The position numbers were made by a program, and so were the translations under genes. This document shows positions 16,123 through 27,557 of a stretch of DNA of 64,000 nucleotides, one piece after another; the first letter of the stretch is position 1; each line of letters opens with the position of its first letter. Location of the stretch: NCBI RefSeq assembly GCF_017302985.1, contig NZ_JAFIMU010000007.1:3399620-3463619 (forward strand). The letters are read 5' to 3'. The notes beneath the pieces were generated by a model. It was not told the origin of the DNA. It was given only the letters and a program-made list of their open reading frames with translations, and did not search any database. Origin of the DNA: Corallococcus macrosporus (GTDB taxonomy: Bacteria > Myxococcota > Myxococcia > Myxococcales > Myxococcaceae).

Positions 16123-18459
16123 TCAGAAGGTCCGGTTGAACAGCAGCCGCGCCTCGGGCGTGAGCCGGGCCTTGTCGTCGAGGCGCCACGCGGCCTCGAA
16201 GCGCACGTCGTCACCGAAGTGGAAGCTGCCACCCAGGCTCAGCTTCGCGTCCGACCACTCCGACGCCGCGTGCACCGAGCCCAGGTCCGCGAACACGCCC
16301 AGGCCGTGCCAGCGGTACTCGGCGCTCGCCAGCACCGAGCTGTCGCCTCCGCGGTACTCCTTGAAGCCGAAGCCCCGCAGCGCGCTCCAACCGCCCAGCG
16401 CCTCCTGCTTCTGGAGCGGCAGGTCGTGCCCCGTCGCGGCCCGCAGGCGCAGGCTCAGGCCCGTGTGCCAGTTGACCGGCAGGTCCATGGCGACGTCGCC
16501 CACCAGCTTCCAGAAGCGCGCATCCGCTCCGTCCGCCCCCGGCCCCTCGCCCACCTCCATCGTCACGAAGCCGCGCAGCGCGGGCTCGCGCTTCCAGCCT
16601 TCGTGGCGCTCGAAGAGGGACGTCTCCGGCGTGCGGAAGAGGGAGCCCACGCGCGTGCCCCGCTCCGCCGCGCCGCTGTACTCCAGCCGCAACACCGCCG
16701 AGCGGAAGCGCCCCTCGTTCACGGGCGCGTTCGGGAAGGGCGGGTGGTCGTTGCGGAAGAGGCTCAGCGGCGGGGTGAACGACTGGAGCGAGCTGACCGT
16801 GTCGCCGCGCACCTCCACGCCCGCGAGCCACGAGCGCTGCCAGCGCCAGGTGGCGAAGGCCGTGAACCCCTGACGGCGGAAGTAGTCCCGGTCCGGCCGG
16901 TTGATGAGGAACGAGTAGAAGTACGAGTCGAAGTCCCCCAGCCGCCAGCGGTCCAGCGTGTCGATGAAGTCATGCGCCTGCGCGCCCAGTTCCTCCAGCC
17001 CCAGCGCGGGCAGTTGCACCTTCGCGCCGCCCAGCAGGTTGACGCGGCGCTGACGGCGCGTGCCCTCGGGGTCGTCCGGCAGCCGCTGTCCGCCCAGCCG
17101 CAGGGGGATGAAGAAGGCCGCGTCCAGCGTCGTGTGCACCCGGTCCTTCGGGTCCCAGAAGCGCAGGTTCGCCTTGAGCCCCGGCGCGAAGCCCGTCACC
17201 TGCGTGTGCACGGGCAGCAGGTCCACGTCCAGGTCCGGCGGCCGCGGACGCACGTGCACGATGAGGCGCTTGCCCTCCATCGTGAGGCCTTCACTGCTGG
17301 CGTCGTCTCCGTCGTTGAAGAGCCGGCCCCAGCCCACCTCGAACTCCACGCGCTCGTGGCGCCGCGACTTGCGCGGGGCTTCCTCGCGGGTGCTGTAGCG
17401 GCGCGTGCCGTCGGCCTCGCGCTCCTCGACGATGCGCACCGTCGTGCGCTTCTCATCGAGGTCCTCGTTGTCCTCCCTCTGGAGGAACGGCAGCCGCGAC
17501 TCCATGCGCTCGAGGGCGCGGCGCGCGTCACTGCGGAGGAAGACGCTGCCGGGCTCCAGGTTCAGGGCCTCCCGCACGCGAGCCGCCATCGGCTCGTCCA
17601 CGCCGCGCACCTCCACGGACTCCAGCCGGCCTTCGTCCACGGTCACGACCAGCCGTCCCTCGGGAGACAGCGTCGCGGTCACCGTGGCCAGCAGGTAGCC
17701 CTCGTCCTCGCGGAGGGTCTGGAGGATGCGCTCGAGCGCGGCGTCCAGGCCGCCGAGCATGATGCCGGGCTGGAACTTCCCGTCGTCCCTTCGCGCCAGC
17801 CAGGGCCGGGGCGGACGCGGCGTGGGGCACTCGCTGACGACGCGCAGCGTCCCGTGGCGCTTGTGCAGCCGCAGCGTCGCGACCTCTTCCTGCGTGTCGT
17901 TGTTCTCGGGGAAGCGGGAGGGCAGCTTGAACAGCGCGTCCCACAGGTCATCGGGACGGAGCTCCTGAAGGCCCACGAACTCCACCGACGTGAGCGTGGG
18001 GTACTCCTCCAGATTCACCTCGAGCACCGCCGGCCCCTGCTCGCTGACGCGAACGCGGGGCTCCACGCGAGCGAAGAGGCCGGTGCGTGCCAGGCGCTGC
18101 AGCAGGGCCTGCACCTCGTTGCCTGTCAGGGTGCGTGAAGCGTCCGCGGGCGGTGCGCCCACGAGCTTGCGGACCTGCGGATCCGTGAGCCGCTGGAGCC
18201 CGCGAAGCTCCAGGCCCGTGGGCGTGAGTCCCTGGCCAGCGACCTCCACCTGCATGGCCCCAAGGACCGAGGAGTCCGCGGGCTCCGCCGAGTCCTCGCT
18301 GAAGCCCTCCGGGCACGTCGGGTAATCGGAGTCCTCTGAGGCGGTGGTGGCTTCAGGGGGAGTGTCGGTCGTGGATGCGGCGGAGGTGCCGGCATCCTGG
18401 GGAGGCTGGGCCAGGGCCGTGAACGAGAGGAAGCAGAGCGCCAGTGCGAGACGGTTCAT
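16123..18459 (-). CDS. POTRA/beta-barrel outer-membrane protein (BamA/TamA superfamily)
   Basis: About 778 aa from ATG 18459, which opens the signal peptide MNRLALALCFLSFTALA; in-frame ATG 18477 and longer starts exist, none with a good ribosome-binding site. The N-terminal third has three POTRA-like repeats (for example 'GLELRGLQRLTDPQVRKLVG', later 'SVEVRGVDEPMAARVREAL'). The C-terminal ~450 residues show alternating strands with aromatic ends and finish in RLLFNRTF, a terminal Phe as required for BAM recognition. Omp85 proteins insert or export outer-membrane proteins or lipids. The gene sits 150 bp after a sigma54-type regulator and next to DUF4390, so its expression may be under that system. 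Substrate unknown. Confidence 0.8.
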   Translation of the reverse strand: MNRLALALCFLSFTALAQPPQDAGTSAASTTDTPPEATTASEDSDYPTCPEGFSEDSAEPADSSVLGAMQVEVAGQGLTPTGLELRGLQRLTDPQVRKLVGAPPADASRTLTGNEVQALLQRLARTGLFARVEPRVRVSEQGPAVLEVNLEEYPTLTSVEFVGLQELRPDDLWDALFKLPSRFPENNDTQEEVATLRLHKRHGTLRVVSECPTPRPPRPWLARRDDGKFQPGIMLGGLDAALERILQTLREDEGYLLATVTATLSPEGRLVVTVDEGRLESVEVRGVDEPMAARVREALNLEPGSVFLRSDARRALERMESRLPFLQREDNEDLDEKRTTVRIVEEREADGTRRYSTREEAPRKSRRHERVEFEVGWGRLFNDGDDASSEGLTMEGKRLIVHVRPRPPDLDVDLLPVHTQVTGFAPGLKANLRFWDPKDRVHTTLDAAFFIPLRLGGQRLPDDPEGTRRQRRVNLLGGAKVQLPALGLEELGAQAHDFIDTLDRWRLGDFDSYFYSFLINRPDRDYFRRQGFTAFATWRWQRSWLAGVEVRGDTVSSLQSFTPPLSLFRNDHPPFPNAPVNEGRFRSAVLRLEYSGAAERGTRVGSLFRTPETSLFERHEGWKREPALRGFVTMEVGEGPGADGADARFWKLVGDVAMDLPVNWHTGLSLRLRAATGHDLPLQKQEALGGWSALRGFGFKEYRGGDSSVLASAEYRWHGLGVFADLGSVHAASEWSDAKLSLGGSFHFGDDVRFEAAWRLDDKARLTPEARLLFNRTF

Positions 18460-18608
18460 GAAGGGCGGCAGGAGCATGGGCCGTTCCAGGCGGGGGCTCA
18501 CGGCAAGTGCCCGGAACGACGAAGGGCGAGCAGGCGGGCGGATGTCATGGACACATCCGGATGTATCGGGCGGTTGTGGCCGTGACATCACCCCGCCTTC
18601 CCACGCGG

Positions 18609-19960
<1,352 letters not shown>

Positions 19961-19964
<4 letters not shown>

Positions 19965-21193
19965 GCGGCCACCTGGGAGACGTCGGAGGAGGGAATGCGC
20001 GGCAGCACCACCTGGGCCCGTGTGCCGCCCTGGGGGCCCGGCTCCAGGCGCAGACTGCCGCCGTGCTCGTGGGCGATCTTCTGCGCGATGGGCAGGCCCA
20101 GCCCGCTGCCTCCGGGCTTGGTGCTGAACAGCCCTCGCGTGAGGACGGGGCCCTCCAGCACTTCGGAGATGCCGCTGCCGCCGTCGCTCACGGTGACGTG
20201 CACGCGGCCGTCCTCCGCTTCGCGCAGCGCCACGTGGACGGGCGGGGCATCCGGCGGGGACGCTTCGGTGGCGTTCTTCACCAGGTTGCCGAAGAGGCGG
20301 CGCAGTCCGTCGGGGTCGGCGCGCAGCGACACCTCGTCGCCGGGGTCCAGCACCACGGGCACGGAGGAGGTGCCCTCGTACAGGGCGCACACCTCCGCGA
20401 GCAGCGGACGCAGCGCCACGTCCTGGAAGCGCGGGGCGGGCAGGCGCGCGAAGGTGGAGAAGCTCTGGGTCATGCGCATGAGCAGGTCCACCTCCTCCTG
20501 GAGGAGCGACACCGCTTCGGCGAGGCGCGTCGGGTCGGGCAGGGTGCCGGCATCCTGGGGGGACAGACGCGCGAGCGACAGCCTCATTGCGGTCAGCGGG
20601 TTCTTCAACTCGTGGGCGAGCGCGCGGGCCACGTCCTGCCACGCGGCGATCTGCTCGGCGGCCTTGAGGCGTTCGCGCTGGCCCAGCAACTCCTGGCCCA
20701 TGCGGTTGAACTGGCCCAGGAGGAACTGGAGCTCGTCGCGCGCGGGTTCAGGCACGGGCAGGCGGACCGACAGGTCTCCGCGCGAGTAGGCCCGCATGCC
20801 TTCCAGCAGCGTGGCCATGGGGCGCGTGAGGACACGGCCCAGGAGCACCGCGGACACGGCCAGCACGACGGCGGCGAGGGCGCCCACGCCCACGATGAAC
20901 ACGGGCACGCGGCGCACCAGGGCCCGCCGCGCCAGCTCCGCCTGCGCCAGGTTCAGCCGGGCCTCGTCGAGCGCATCCGGCGGCAGCCCCCGGCGGGTCA
21001 GCTCGTCGGACACGCCGTCGAGCACGTCCTCCACGGGCGCGATGGAGATGGAGAGCACGCGCTCCAGCACGCCCTGCGCGAGCGCCCCCAGCAGCGCCAG
21101 TGGGATGAGGCCCGCGAGCAGCATCACCGCCAGCAGGCGCCGGCGGAAGCGGAACGGAGGCGGCGGTGGATCCACGGGCGGTGCGCGGTGCAT
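19961..21193 (-). CDS. NtrY-like membrane sensor histidine kinase
   Basis: A 410-aa kinase. Two membrane helices (about 20-40 and 96-120) bracket a short periplasmic loop. HAMP follows (about 118-170, including LTRPMATLLEGMRAYSRGDL), then HisKA with the phospho-His near residue 194 in RALAHELKNPLTAMRL. HATPase: N-box FGNLVKNATEAS, G1 VSDGGSGI, G2 FSTKPGGSGLGLPI. The HELKNPLT form of the H-box is characteristic of NtrB/NtrY kinases. ATG 21193 is chosen because it gives a short Pro-rich cytoplasmic tail before helix 1. It is the first gene of the kinase-regulator pair; the ATGA overlap implies coupled translation. Confidence 0.95.
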
Positions 21194-21304
21194 CACACGC
21201 TGTTCATATCGCGGAGCGCCAGGGCCGTGGCCGTGCATCGTTCGGGTGGGCGGAGACTCTTCATGGGATGGCACGGCCCATGAGGGCCGGGCGTTGGGGG
21301 TCCC

Positions 21305-22702
21305 ATGCGCAGATCCTGGATGTCGTTCGCGTTGGCCGTTGTCCTCCTGATGGTGGCCCCTCCCGCTCGGGCCCATGAGTCGCTTCGCGAGCGCATCGAC
21401 GCGTACGTGCGCGCGGAGCAGAAGCGGCTGGGGATCCCGGGGCTCGCCGTGGGCGTGGTGAGCCACGGCCGGGTGGTGCTGGCGAAGGGATATGGCCTCG
21501 CGAACCTGGAGCACCAGGTCCCGGTGGGGACGGACACGCTCTTCCAGTCGGGCTCGCTGGGGAAGATGTTCACGGCGACGGCGCTGATGCTCCAGGTGGA
21601 GGCGGGGCGCGTGTCGTTGTCGGACAGCGTGACGAAGTATTTCCCGGATGCGCCCGCGACGTGGAAGCCCATCACGGTGCGCCATCTGTTGACGCACACG
21701 TCCGGCATCGCGGACCTGGAGGGGCTGCTCGACGAGCGCAAGGACTACACGGACCAACAGTTCGCGGAGTTCATCTACGCGCTGCCGCTGGATTTCCCGG
21801 CGGGGCTGCGGTGGCGCTACAGCAACTCCGGCTACGTGCTGCTGGGCATCCTGGTGAACCGCGTCGCGGGCATGACGTATCAGGAGGTGCTGGGGCGCCA
21901 GGTCTTCAAGCCCGCGGGCATGAAGACGGCGCGTGGCATCAGCGAGGCGGACGTCATCCCGAACCGTGCCGCGGGCTACCAGTTGGTGGGCGGCGTGGTG
22001 AAGAACCAGGGTTGGGTGTCGCCGTCGTTGAACACGACGGGGGACGGTTCGCTCTACGTCTCGTTGAAGGACCTGCTGGCCTGGGAGGAGGCGGTGGAGG
22101 AGCGCGCCATCCTGACGCGGGGCAGTTGGCGGGAGATGTTGTCGCCCGCGAAGTTGAACAGCGGCGCCACGTATCCGTACGGCTTCGGGTGGGAGGTGCT
22201 GGAGCGCAACGGCCAGCCGCTGCACCAGCACACGGGAGCGTGGCAGGGGTTCCGGACGGCCTACTCACGGTTCCTGGGGGATGAGCTGTCCATCGTGGTG
22301 CTGGCGAACCTGGACCGGGCGAATCCATCGCTGTTCGTGGAGGGCATCGCGGCCATCGTGAATCCGGCGCTCGCGGTGCCGCCGCTGGCACCCATTCCGG
22401 ACCTGGAGCCGGAGATGACGGCGCGGCTCACGGAGTTGTTGGAGAAGACGCGGCAGGGCGCGTGGGAGCCGTCCATGTTCGCCTACGTGCCAGACTGGTA
22501 CGTGGCGCAGGCGGGGCCGCTCTTCCAGTCCATCTTGCAGGGGCTGGGGCCCGCGGGTCCGCTGGTGCTAGCGAAGCGTGAGGTGAAAGGCGACGACCGC
22601 ATCTACACGTACCTGGTGCAGTTCGGCACCGCGACCTGGCGCTACCGCGTGGGGCTGACCCCGGACGACCGCATCACCCTGTTCACCCTCCAGGTGAACT
22701 GA
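21305..22702 (+). CDS. Serine beta-lactamase-like hydrolase (class C/PBP4 family)
   Basis: A 465-aa secreted hydrolase. Signal peptide 1-23 (FALAVVLLMVAPPARAHE). Catalytic SxxK as SLGK at 84-87, the second motif YSN at about 173-175 (WRYSNSGYVLLG), and HTG near 308 in QHTGAWQGF in place of KTG. The N-terminal ~330 residues are the beta-lactamase fold; the remaining ~130 form an extra beta domain seen in many S12-type peptidases and esterases. Real substrates may be peptides or esters rather than beta-lactams. ATG 21305 follows GGGGGTCCC; divergent from the kinase operon across 111 bp. Confidence 0.9.
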   Translation: MRRSWMSFALAVVLLMVAPPARAHESLRERIDAYVRAEQKRLGIPGLAVGVVSHGRVVLAKGYGLANLEHQVPVGTDTLFQSGSLGKMFTATALMLQVEAGRVSLSDSVTKYFPDAPATWKPITVRHLLTHTSGIADLEGLLDERKDYTDQQFAEFIYALPLDFPAGLRWRYSNSGYVLLGILVNRVAGMTYQEVLGRQVFKPAGMKTARGISEADVIPNRAAGYQLVGGVVKNQGWVSPSLNTTGDGSLYVSLKDLLAWEEAVEERAILTRGSWREMLSPAKLNSGATYPYGFGWEVLERNGQPLHQHTGAWQGFRTAYSRFLGDELSIVVLANLDRANPSLFVEGIAAIVNPALAVPPLAPIPDLEPEMTARLTELLEKTRQGAWEPSMFAYVPDWYVAQAGPLFQSILQGLGPAGPLVLAKREVKGDDRIYTYLVQFGTATWRYRVGLTPDDRITLFTLQVN

Positions 22703-22758
22703 AGCGGTCAGGTACACTCGGCGGGACAGCGCGTCCCGTCGAGGGTGGACGGAGCGCT

Positions 22759-23202
22759 GTGGAGATTCCAGTGCTGAAGCCGCATCACGTGCTCCTCTTC
22801 GTCTCGCTTCTCCAGGACGGAGGGATGGATGGCCCGCGGACTGGTATTGCCGTCGAGAACGCAAGAACCGCACGCGAGCCCATGGTCGCGGAAGGCATCC
22901 AGTGGCCTGAAGACCTTCAGCCCCTGGCGACGCTGGATGGGCCCGCGGTTCTTGCAGCGCACGCCGCATTGCAGCGGAGGCTCTCCCGTTATCCCAAGGA
23001 GTACGCCAAGAGCTGTGCATTCTCCGCGAAGGGAATGGAAGTCATCGTGGGCGAAGAACGGGGGATGTACTTCGTCCGCATCAACCCTCGACCCGACAAG
23101 TGCGGTTGGGCGCCGGGCACGGTGCTCGGGTTCGACGAGTTCGAACTGTATGCCGTCTCACCCGAGGGCAAGGTGCTGGCTCGGTATCCGTACATGCCCT
23201 GA
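22759..23202 (+). CDS. Hypothetical protein, 147 aa
   Basis: I do not recognise this protein. It starts at GTG 22759 (TGGAGATTCC context, weak ribosome site; an internal start is possible). The C-terminal half alternates strands and Gly/Pro turns (MEVIVGEERGMYFVRINPRP, then FDEFELYAVSPEGKVLARYPY), like a small beta-sheet protein of about 80 residues. There are two Cys. Coding use is consistent with the high-GC neighbours, and it ends 15 bp from the convergent MBOAT gene. Confidence 0.5.
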   Translation: MEIPVLKPHHVLLFVSLLQDGGMDGPRTGIAVENARTAREPMVAEGIQWPEDLQPLATLDGPAVLAAHAALQRRLSRYPKEYAKSCAFSAKGMEVIVGEERGMYFVRINPRPDKCGWAPGTVLGFDEFELYAVSPEGKVLARYPYMP

Positions 23203-23217
23203 GCGAAGCGCGCGTAC

Positions 23218-24690
23218 TCAGAACTGCAGGTACACGTACGGGCGGGTCTCCAGGGTGGAGAGCTGACGGATGCCCAGGCCCAGGAGCACCAGGACCACGG
23301 CCCTTGCCGGCGCGGGCAGCTTGAGGAACGCGAGCGCGGTCATGTCGTAGAGCTTCATCGGCACCGCGTGCGCGATGATTGCGATGGCCAGCATGCTCCA
23401 GACCAGCGGACCTACGTTCGCCAGGCCCGGGATTCCCGCCAGCATCCGCGCGTAGAACTCTCCCGCGTGCGCCATGTCCGGCGCCCGGAACACCACTCGC
23501 GTCAACACCACCAGCGTGAACGTGGCCAACATCCCCAACGCCACACGCACCGGCCCCGGCTCCTGCTGCTTGCCCCGGTACCACCACCAGCAGCGCACCG
23601 CGCACAACGCCACGCCGTGCACCGCGCCCCAGACCGCGAAGCGCCAGTCCGCCCCGTGCCACAGGCCTCCCAGCACCATCACCATCATCAGGTTGAAACA
23701 CACCCGCGGCTTCGACCGGCGGTTGCCGCCCAGCGGGATGTACAGGTAGTCCCGCAGCCATGACGACAGGCTCATGTGCCAGCGGTTCCAGAACTCGAAC
23801 AGGTTCTTCGCCAGGTACGGCCGCGCGAAGTTCTCCGGGAACTTGAACCCGAACAGCGACGCCACGCCGATCGCGATGTCCGAGTACCCCGAGAAGTCGT
23901 AGTACAGCTCCAGCGTGTACGCGACCGCCGCCACCGCGCACTCCGCGGACGAGTACGCGTGCGGACTGCCGAACACCGGATCCACGATGCCGCTGCCCAG
24001 CACGTCCGCGATGACCAGCTTCTTCACCAACCCGACGGCGATGCGGAACAGCGCCTTGTTCCCGTCATCCGACGACAGCGAGGGCACTTCCCGGAAGTGC
24101 GCCATCAGCTCCGACGCCCGGACGATGGGCCCGCTCAACACGCGCGGGAAGAACAGCATGTAGAGCAGGTGCTCCACGAACGAGTGCTCGGAGCTCGCCT
24201 TCCCCCGGTACACGTCCACCGTGTAGCTGATGGACTGGAAGACGAAGAACGACAGGCCCACCGGCAACAACAGGTGGAAGGGCTCCGGCCGCACCTCCAC
24301 GCCCCACGGCCCCAGCAGCGACGCCACCGTCCGGCGCAGCAGCTCCAGGTACTTGAAGCCCGCCAGCAGCCCCAGGTTGGAGACGATGGACAGCACCACC
24401 AGCGCCTTGCGCACGCCGGGCCGCTCCGTGCGCCCCATCCCCTTCACCAGCACGTGATCCACCGTCACGCCGGCCACGAAGATGAACAGCGGCACCAGCT
24501 TCACGATCAGCGCGCCGGGCGGCATCCCGCCCACGAACGCGGACAGCGGCACCCCGAGGAACGAGACGTAGACGAACAGGCTGGCCGTGAGCAGCAACAG
24601 CATCCGCGGCCAGTAGTAGCGGTGCAGCGCCCAGTAGAGCGCGAACACCAGGATGACGAAGATGACGTACTGGAGGCTGTGGGACAGCAC
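23218..24690 (-). CDS. MBOAT-family O-acyltransferase, AlgI-like
   Basis: A 490-aa polytopic membrane enzyme that passes acyl (usually acetyl) groups across the membrane to polysaccharide or peptidoglycan. AlgI/DltB hallmarks: FQSISYTVDVYRG (about 150-162), a central SGYSDIAIG segment, FWNRWHMSLSSWLRDYLYIPLGGNR (split here: 'FWNRWHMSLS' and 'WLRDYLYIPLGGNR'), and the catalytic His in LGGLWHGADW near residue 343. It ends 4 bp before the SGNH gene on the same strand, so the two form an acyltransferase plus SGNH pair as in alginate and PatA/PatB systems. Confidence 0.93.
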   Translation of the reverse strand: MLSHSLQYVIFVILVFALYWALHRYYWPRMLLLLTASLFVYVSFLGVPLSAFVGGMPPGALIVKLVPLFIFVAGVTVDHVLVKGMGRTERPGVRKALVVLSIVSNLGLLAGFKYLELLRRTVASLLGPWGVEVRPEPFHLLLPVGLSFFVFQSISYTVDVYRGKASSEHSFVEHLLYMLFFPRVLSGPIVRASELMAHFREVPSLSSDDGNKALFRIAVGLVKKLVIADVLGSGIVDPVFGSPHAYSSAECAVAAVAYTLELYYDFSGYSDIAIGVASLFGFKFPENFARPYLAKNLFEFWNRWHMSLSSWLRDYLYIPLGGNRRSKPRVCFNLMMVMVLGGLWHGADWRFAVWGAVHGVALCAVRCWWWYRGKQQEPGPVRVALGMLATFTLVVLTRVVFRAPDMAHAGEFYARMLAGIPGLANVGPLVWSMLAIAIIAHAVPMKLYDMTALAFLKLPAPARAVVLVLLGLGIRQLSTLETRPYVYLQF

Positions 24691-24693
24691 GGC

Positions 24694-27429
24694 TCAGGGC
24701 GCTCCCGCGGCGGAGGCCGTCGGCTCGCCGCCCTTCTTCGTGGACTCGTACGCCGCCATCAGGTCCTTCACGAACGCGTTCGCCAGCACCGCGTACCCCT
24801 GCGGCGTCAGGTGCACGCCGTCCGCGTGGCCCAGCGGCACCGGCTGACGCTGCCAGCGCTGCATGGACCGCTCACCGCCCATCGCCGCGCGCGCGGACCA
24901 GTACGCACACCCCGCGTCCTTCGCCACCTGCGGCAGCGTGTTCAACACCTTCCCGAGCGACGGCGCCTCGCTCCAACGGCCGTTCGCATCCTGTGCCAGC
25001 CGGTCCGTGGGCCCGATGAGCAGGCACTCCGCGCCCGTCGCCTTGCGCATGCGCCCAATCAGCGCCGCGTAGTCCTGGCGCAGCCCGCTCGCGTCCAGCT
25101 CCGGCAGCTCCGCCTCGTTGGTGCCGTACCAGAACACCAGCAGGTCCGGCCGGCGCGCGGTGAGCTGTGCGTCCATCGCCGCCGCGTCCATGTCCCGCGC
25201 CGTGAACGCCGTGGCCCCGGGCAACCCCAGCGCGTCGTACACCAGCCCCGGCGTGTCGTACTCCAGCGACGCGCCCAGCACCGTCGCGCTGCCGCCACCC
25301 TCCGGCACCTTCACCTGGACCGAGTGCGCCACGCCCGTCACCGGGAACGAACGGATCCGCACCGTGGGCTGCGTCAGCGGCTCGGGGGGCGGCGCTTCGG
25401 GAGCAATCGCCTCGCCGTCCACCGTGATTTCAGGCGCGGCGGCCCCGGGCGCGTCCAGCGCGTACAGGTCCAGCCGGCCCTGGCGGTTCTTGTCCTCCGC
25501 GCAGCCGTCACAGAAGGAGATGCCCAGGCTCGAGCCGGGCGTGCCCACCGCGCGGATGCCGGTGAGGCCCCACAGCCCTCCAGGCGTGGCCTTCGCGTCC
25601 TCCACCGTCCACTCGCCGTCCAGCGAGCGCGTCACGTGCGCCGCCTCCAGCCGGGACGACGGCTTGCCCGCCGCGATGAAGCCCCGGCCCGCGTCGCCGA
25701 AGCGCTTCGTCAGCGCGTCGCGGACCTTGTCGGAGAAGTAGTGCGCCGCCGTGTGCGACGCGCCCAGTTGCGCGATGCCCACGCGCAGCTTCGCGCCGGA
25801 CTCGCGGCGGGCCAGCGACTCGAACGTGCGCTTCAGCGCCGGGGTCACGTTCTGCAGGCCGGTGGTGTCCGTGCCCGGCACGCGCGGCGGATGCGTGCGC
25901 GCGAAGGCCCGCTGCAGCGCCAGGTCGAACAGGTGGCCCAGCAGGTTGGAGCCGCGCACGCGCGGGTGCACCAGGTCCTCCAGCATCAGGCCGGACTCCA
26001 GCCACTTGAGCGCGGAGCCCTCGCCACCCATCGCCGCCAGCGTGTCGTAGAAGGCGCAGCCACCGGCGCACGCCTCCTCGCGGAACACCTCCGACACCTC
26101 CGCCGAGTGCCGGCGCGTGATCAGCTCACCGCTCAGCGTGCGCACGCCCGCGTCGATGGGCGACATCACGAGGCACGCCGCGTCCGGCACCGCCGTGCGC
26201 ACGCGCGACACCAGTTCCTTCATCTGCGAGCGGACCGCGTCCAGCGTGGTGCGCTCGCGCGAGAGGAAGAACGCCTCGTTGCCGCCCACCATCAACACCA
26301 CCAGCGACGGCTTGCGGTGCTTGAGCTGCGCGCGGAACGCCTGGGGCTGCGCGCGCAGGTACACCTCCGCCATGCCGCCCAGCAGGCCCACCGTGTCGTA
26401 GACGACGCCCGGCGTGCCGGACTCCAGCGAGACGCCGTGCAGCTCCGTCTTGCCGCTCGCGGTGAGCGTCAGCGTCTTCGCGCCCTCCGGAAGCTTCAGC
26501 CGCGCGAACGCCGCTTCCGCCTTGGGGCCGAACGCGCGCGTCTGGATGCGCTGCGTGTTCTTGCCGTCCACCGCCACCTGCACGGCGCCGTTGGAGGGCT
26601 GGGCCAGGAAGAACAGCTCCGCGTCGCGCACGCCCTCCACGGAGTAGCGCGTGGCCTGCGCGGGGCCGCTCGTGGAGAAGGCCACGCCCGTCCAGCCCAC
26701 GCGGTCCCTGGGCCAGTGCGTGTCCACCAGCCGCTCCATCTTCCAGCCGTCGGTGCTCGCGGTGCCCGCGCGCGTGGCGCGGCCGGCGCTCGCCAGCCGG
26801 TGGATGTAGAGGAAGCCCGGGCCGCCCGAGCCGAAGCGCTCCTGGAGCCGGTCGCGCACCACGTCCGTGATGTAGTCCGAGGCGATGAGCGAGTCGCCCA
26901 GGTGCACCACGCGCACCGGCGTGCGCCGCGCGTCCGAGCGCAAATCCCCCAGCGCCTTCATGAACGGCGCGAGGCCGTCCTCGTCACAACCGCCGTCCGC
27001 GCGCGTCTTCCGGCAGTTGAGTTCGATGTCCACATGCTTCGCGCCCATGCGCTCGCGCAGCGCTTCCAGCTCCCGCGCGGTCGTCAGCGTGGGGGCGCTC
27101 AGCTCCTCCAGGCCGATGCCGGGCACGGCGGGCGCTTCGCCCACCTGCGGGCCCGCCTGCGGATCCGTGTCGTTGACGGCGGTGTCCGCTTCCGCGAGCG
27201 CGGAGGGCGGAGCATCCGGCGCCAGGCCGTCGGCGGGTGGACGCCCGGCCTTCACGCCGCGCAGGGACGCGGGCAGCACGAGGGCCGCCACCTTGGGCCC
27301 GAGCGAACCTTCCTGACGAAGGGTGGGGAGGGGGCGGAACTTCTCCGGCAATGGCGCCAGGGACACTCCCACCGCCAGGAGCACGGTGAAGGCCAGCGTC
27401 CATCCGGTGGATGTGGGCTTGAGGCTCAA
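24694..27429 (-). CDS. Tandem SGNH/GDSL-hydrolase-like protein
   Basis: A 911-aa protein with an N-terminal anchor (TLAFTVLLAVGVSLAPL, about 11-27) and two SGNH-type domains. Domain 1 (about 170-500): block I HLGDSLIASDY (Ser near 181), block III as VGGNEAF, block V DLVHPR (Asp/His). Domain 2 (about 540-895): block I degenerate as LGASHTAAHY (Asp to Ala, Ser kept), block III WYGTNEAE, block V DGVHLTPQG. So the second domain is a duplicated copy with an altered block I. It is transcribed before the AlgI-like gene (4-bp gap) and would hand acyl groups to, or remove them from, an extracellular glycan. Donor and acceptor unknown. Confidence 0.82.
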   Translation of the reverse strand: MSLKPTSTGWTLAFTVLLAVGVSLAPLPEKFRPLPTLRQEGSLGPKVAALVLPASLRGVKAGRPPADGLAPDAPPSALAEADTAVNDTDPQAGPQVGEAPAVPGIGLEELSAPTLTTARELEALRERMGAKHVDIELNCRKTRADGGCDEDGLAPFMKALGDLRSDARRTPVRVVHLGDSLIASDYITDVVRDRLQERFGSGGPGFLYIHRLASAGRATRAGTASTDGWKMERLVDTHWPRDRVGWTGVAFSTSGPAQATRYSVEGVRDAELFFLAQPSNGAVQVAVDGKNTQRIQTRAFGPKAEAAFARLKLPEGAKTLTLTASGKTELHGVSLESGTPGVVYDTVGLLGGMAEVYLRAQPQAFRAQLKHRKPSLVVLMVGGNEAFFLSRERTTLDAVRSQMKELVSRVRTAVPDAACLVMSPIDAGVRTLSGELITRRHSAEVSEVFREEACAGGCAFYDTLAAMGGEGSALKWLESGLMLEDLVHPRVRGSNLLGHLFDLALQRAFARTHPPRVPGTDTTGLQNVTPALKRTFESLARRESGAKLRVGIAQLGASHTAAHYFSDKVRDALTKRFGDAGRGFIAAGKPSSRLEAAHVTRSLDGEWTVEDAKATPGGLWGLTGIRAVGTPGSSLGISFCDGCAEDKNRQGRLDLYALDAPGAAAPEITVDGEAIAPEAPPPEPLTQPTVRIRSFPVTGVAHSVQVKVPEGGGSATVLGASLEYDTPGLVYDALGLPGATAFTARDMDAAAMDAQLTARRPDLLVFWYGTNEAELPELDASGLRQDYAALIGRMRKATGAECLLIGPTDRLAQDANGRWSEAPSLGKVLNTLPQVAKDAGCAYWSARAAMGGERSMQRWQRQPVPLGHADGVHLTPQGYAVLANAFVKDLMAAYESTKKGGEPTASAAGAP

Positions 27430-27557
27430 CGCCGGGGCATGAGACTGGCTTTTCGGGGGCGGGTCAAAACTCTGCCCACATTGTCGCGGCCCATCCCTCG
27501 GGGGGCAGGCGGCCGGGCCCCCTTCACTTCGTCGGGCCGGATGGGAGACGCTGAATC

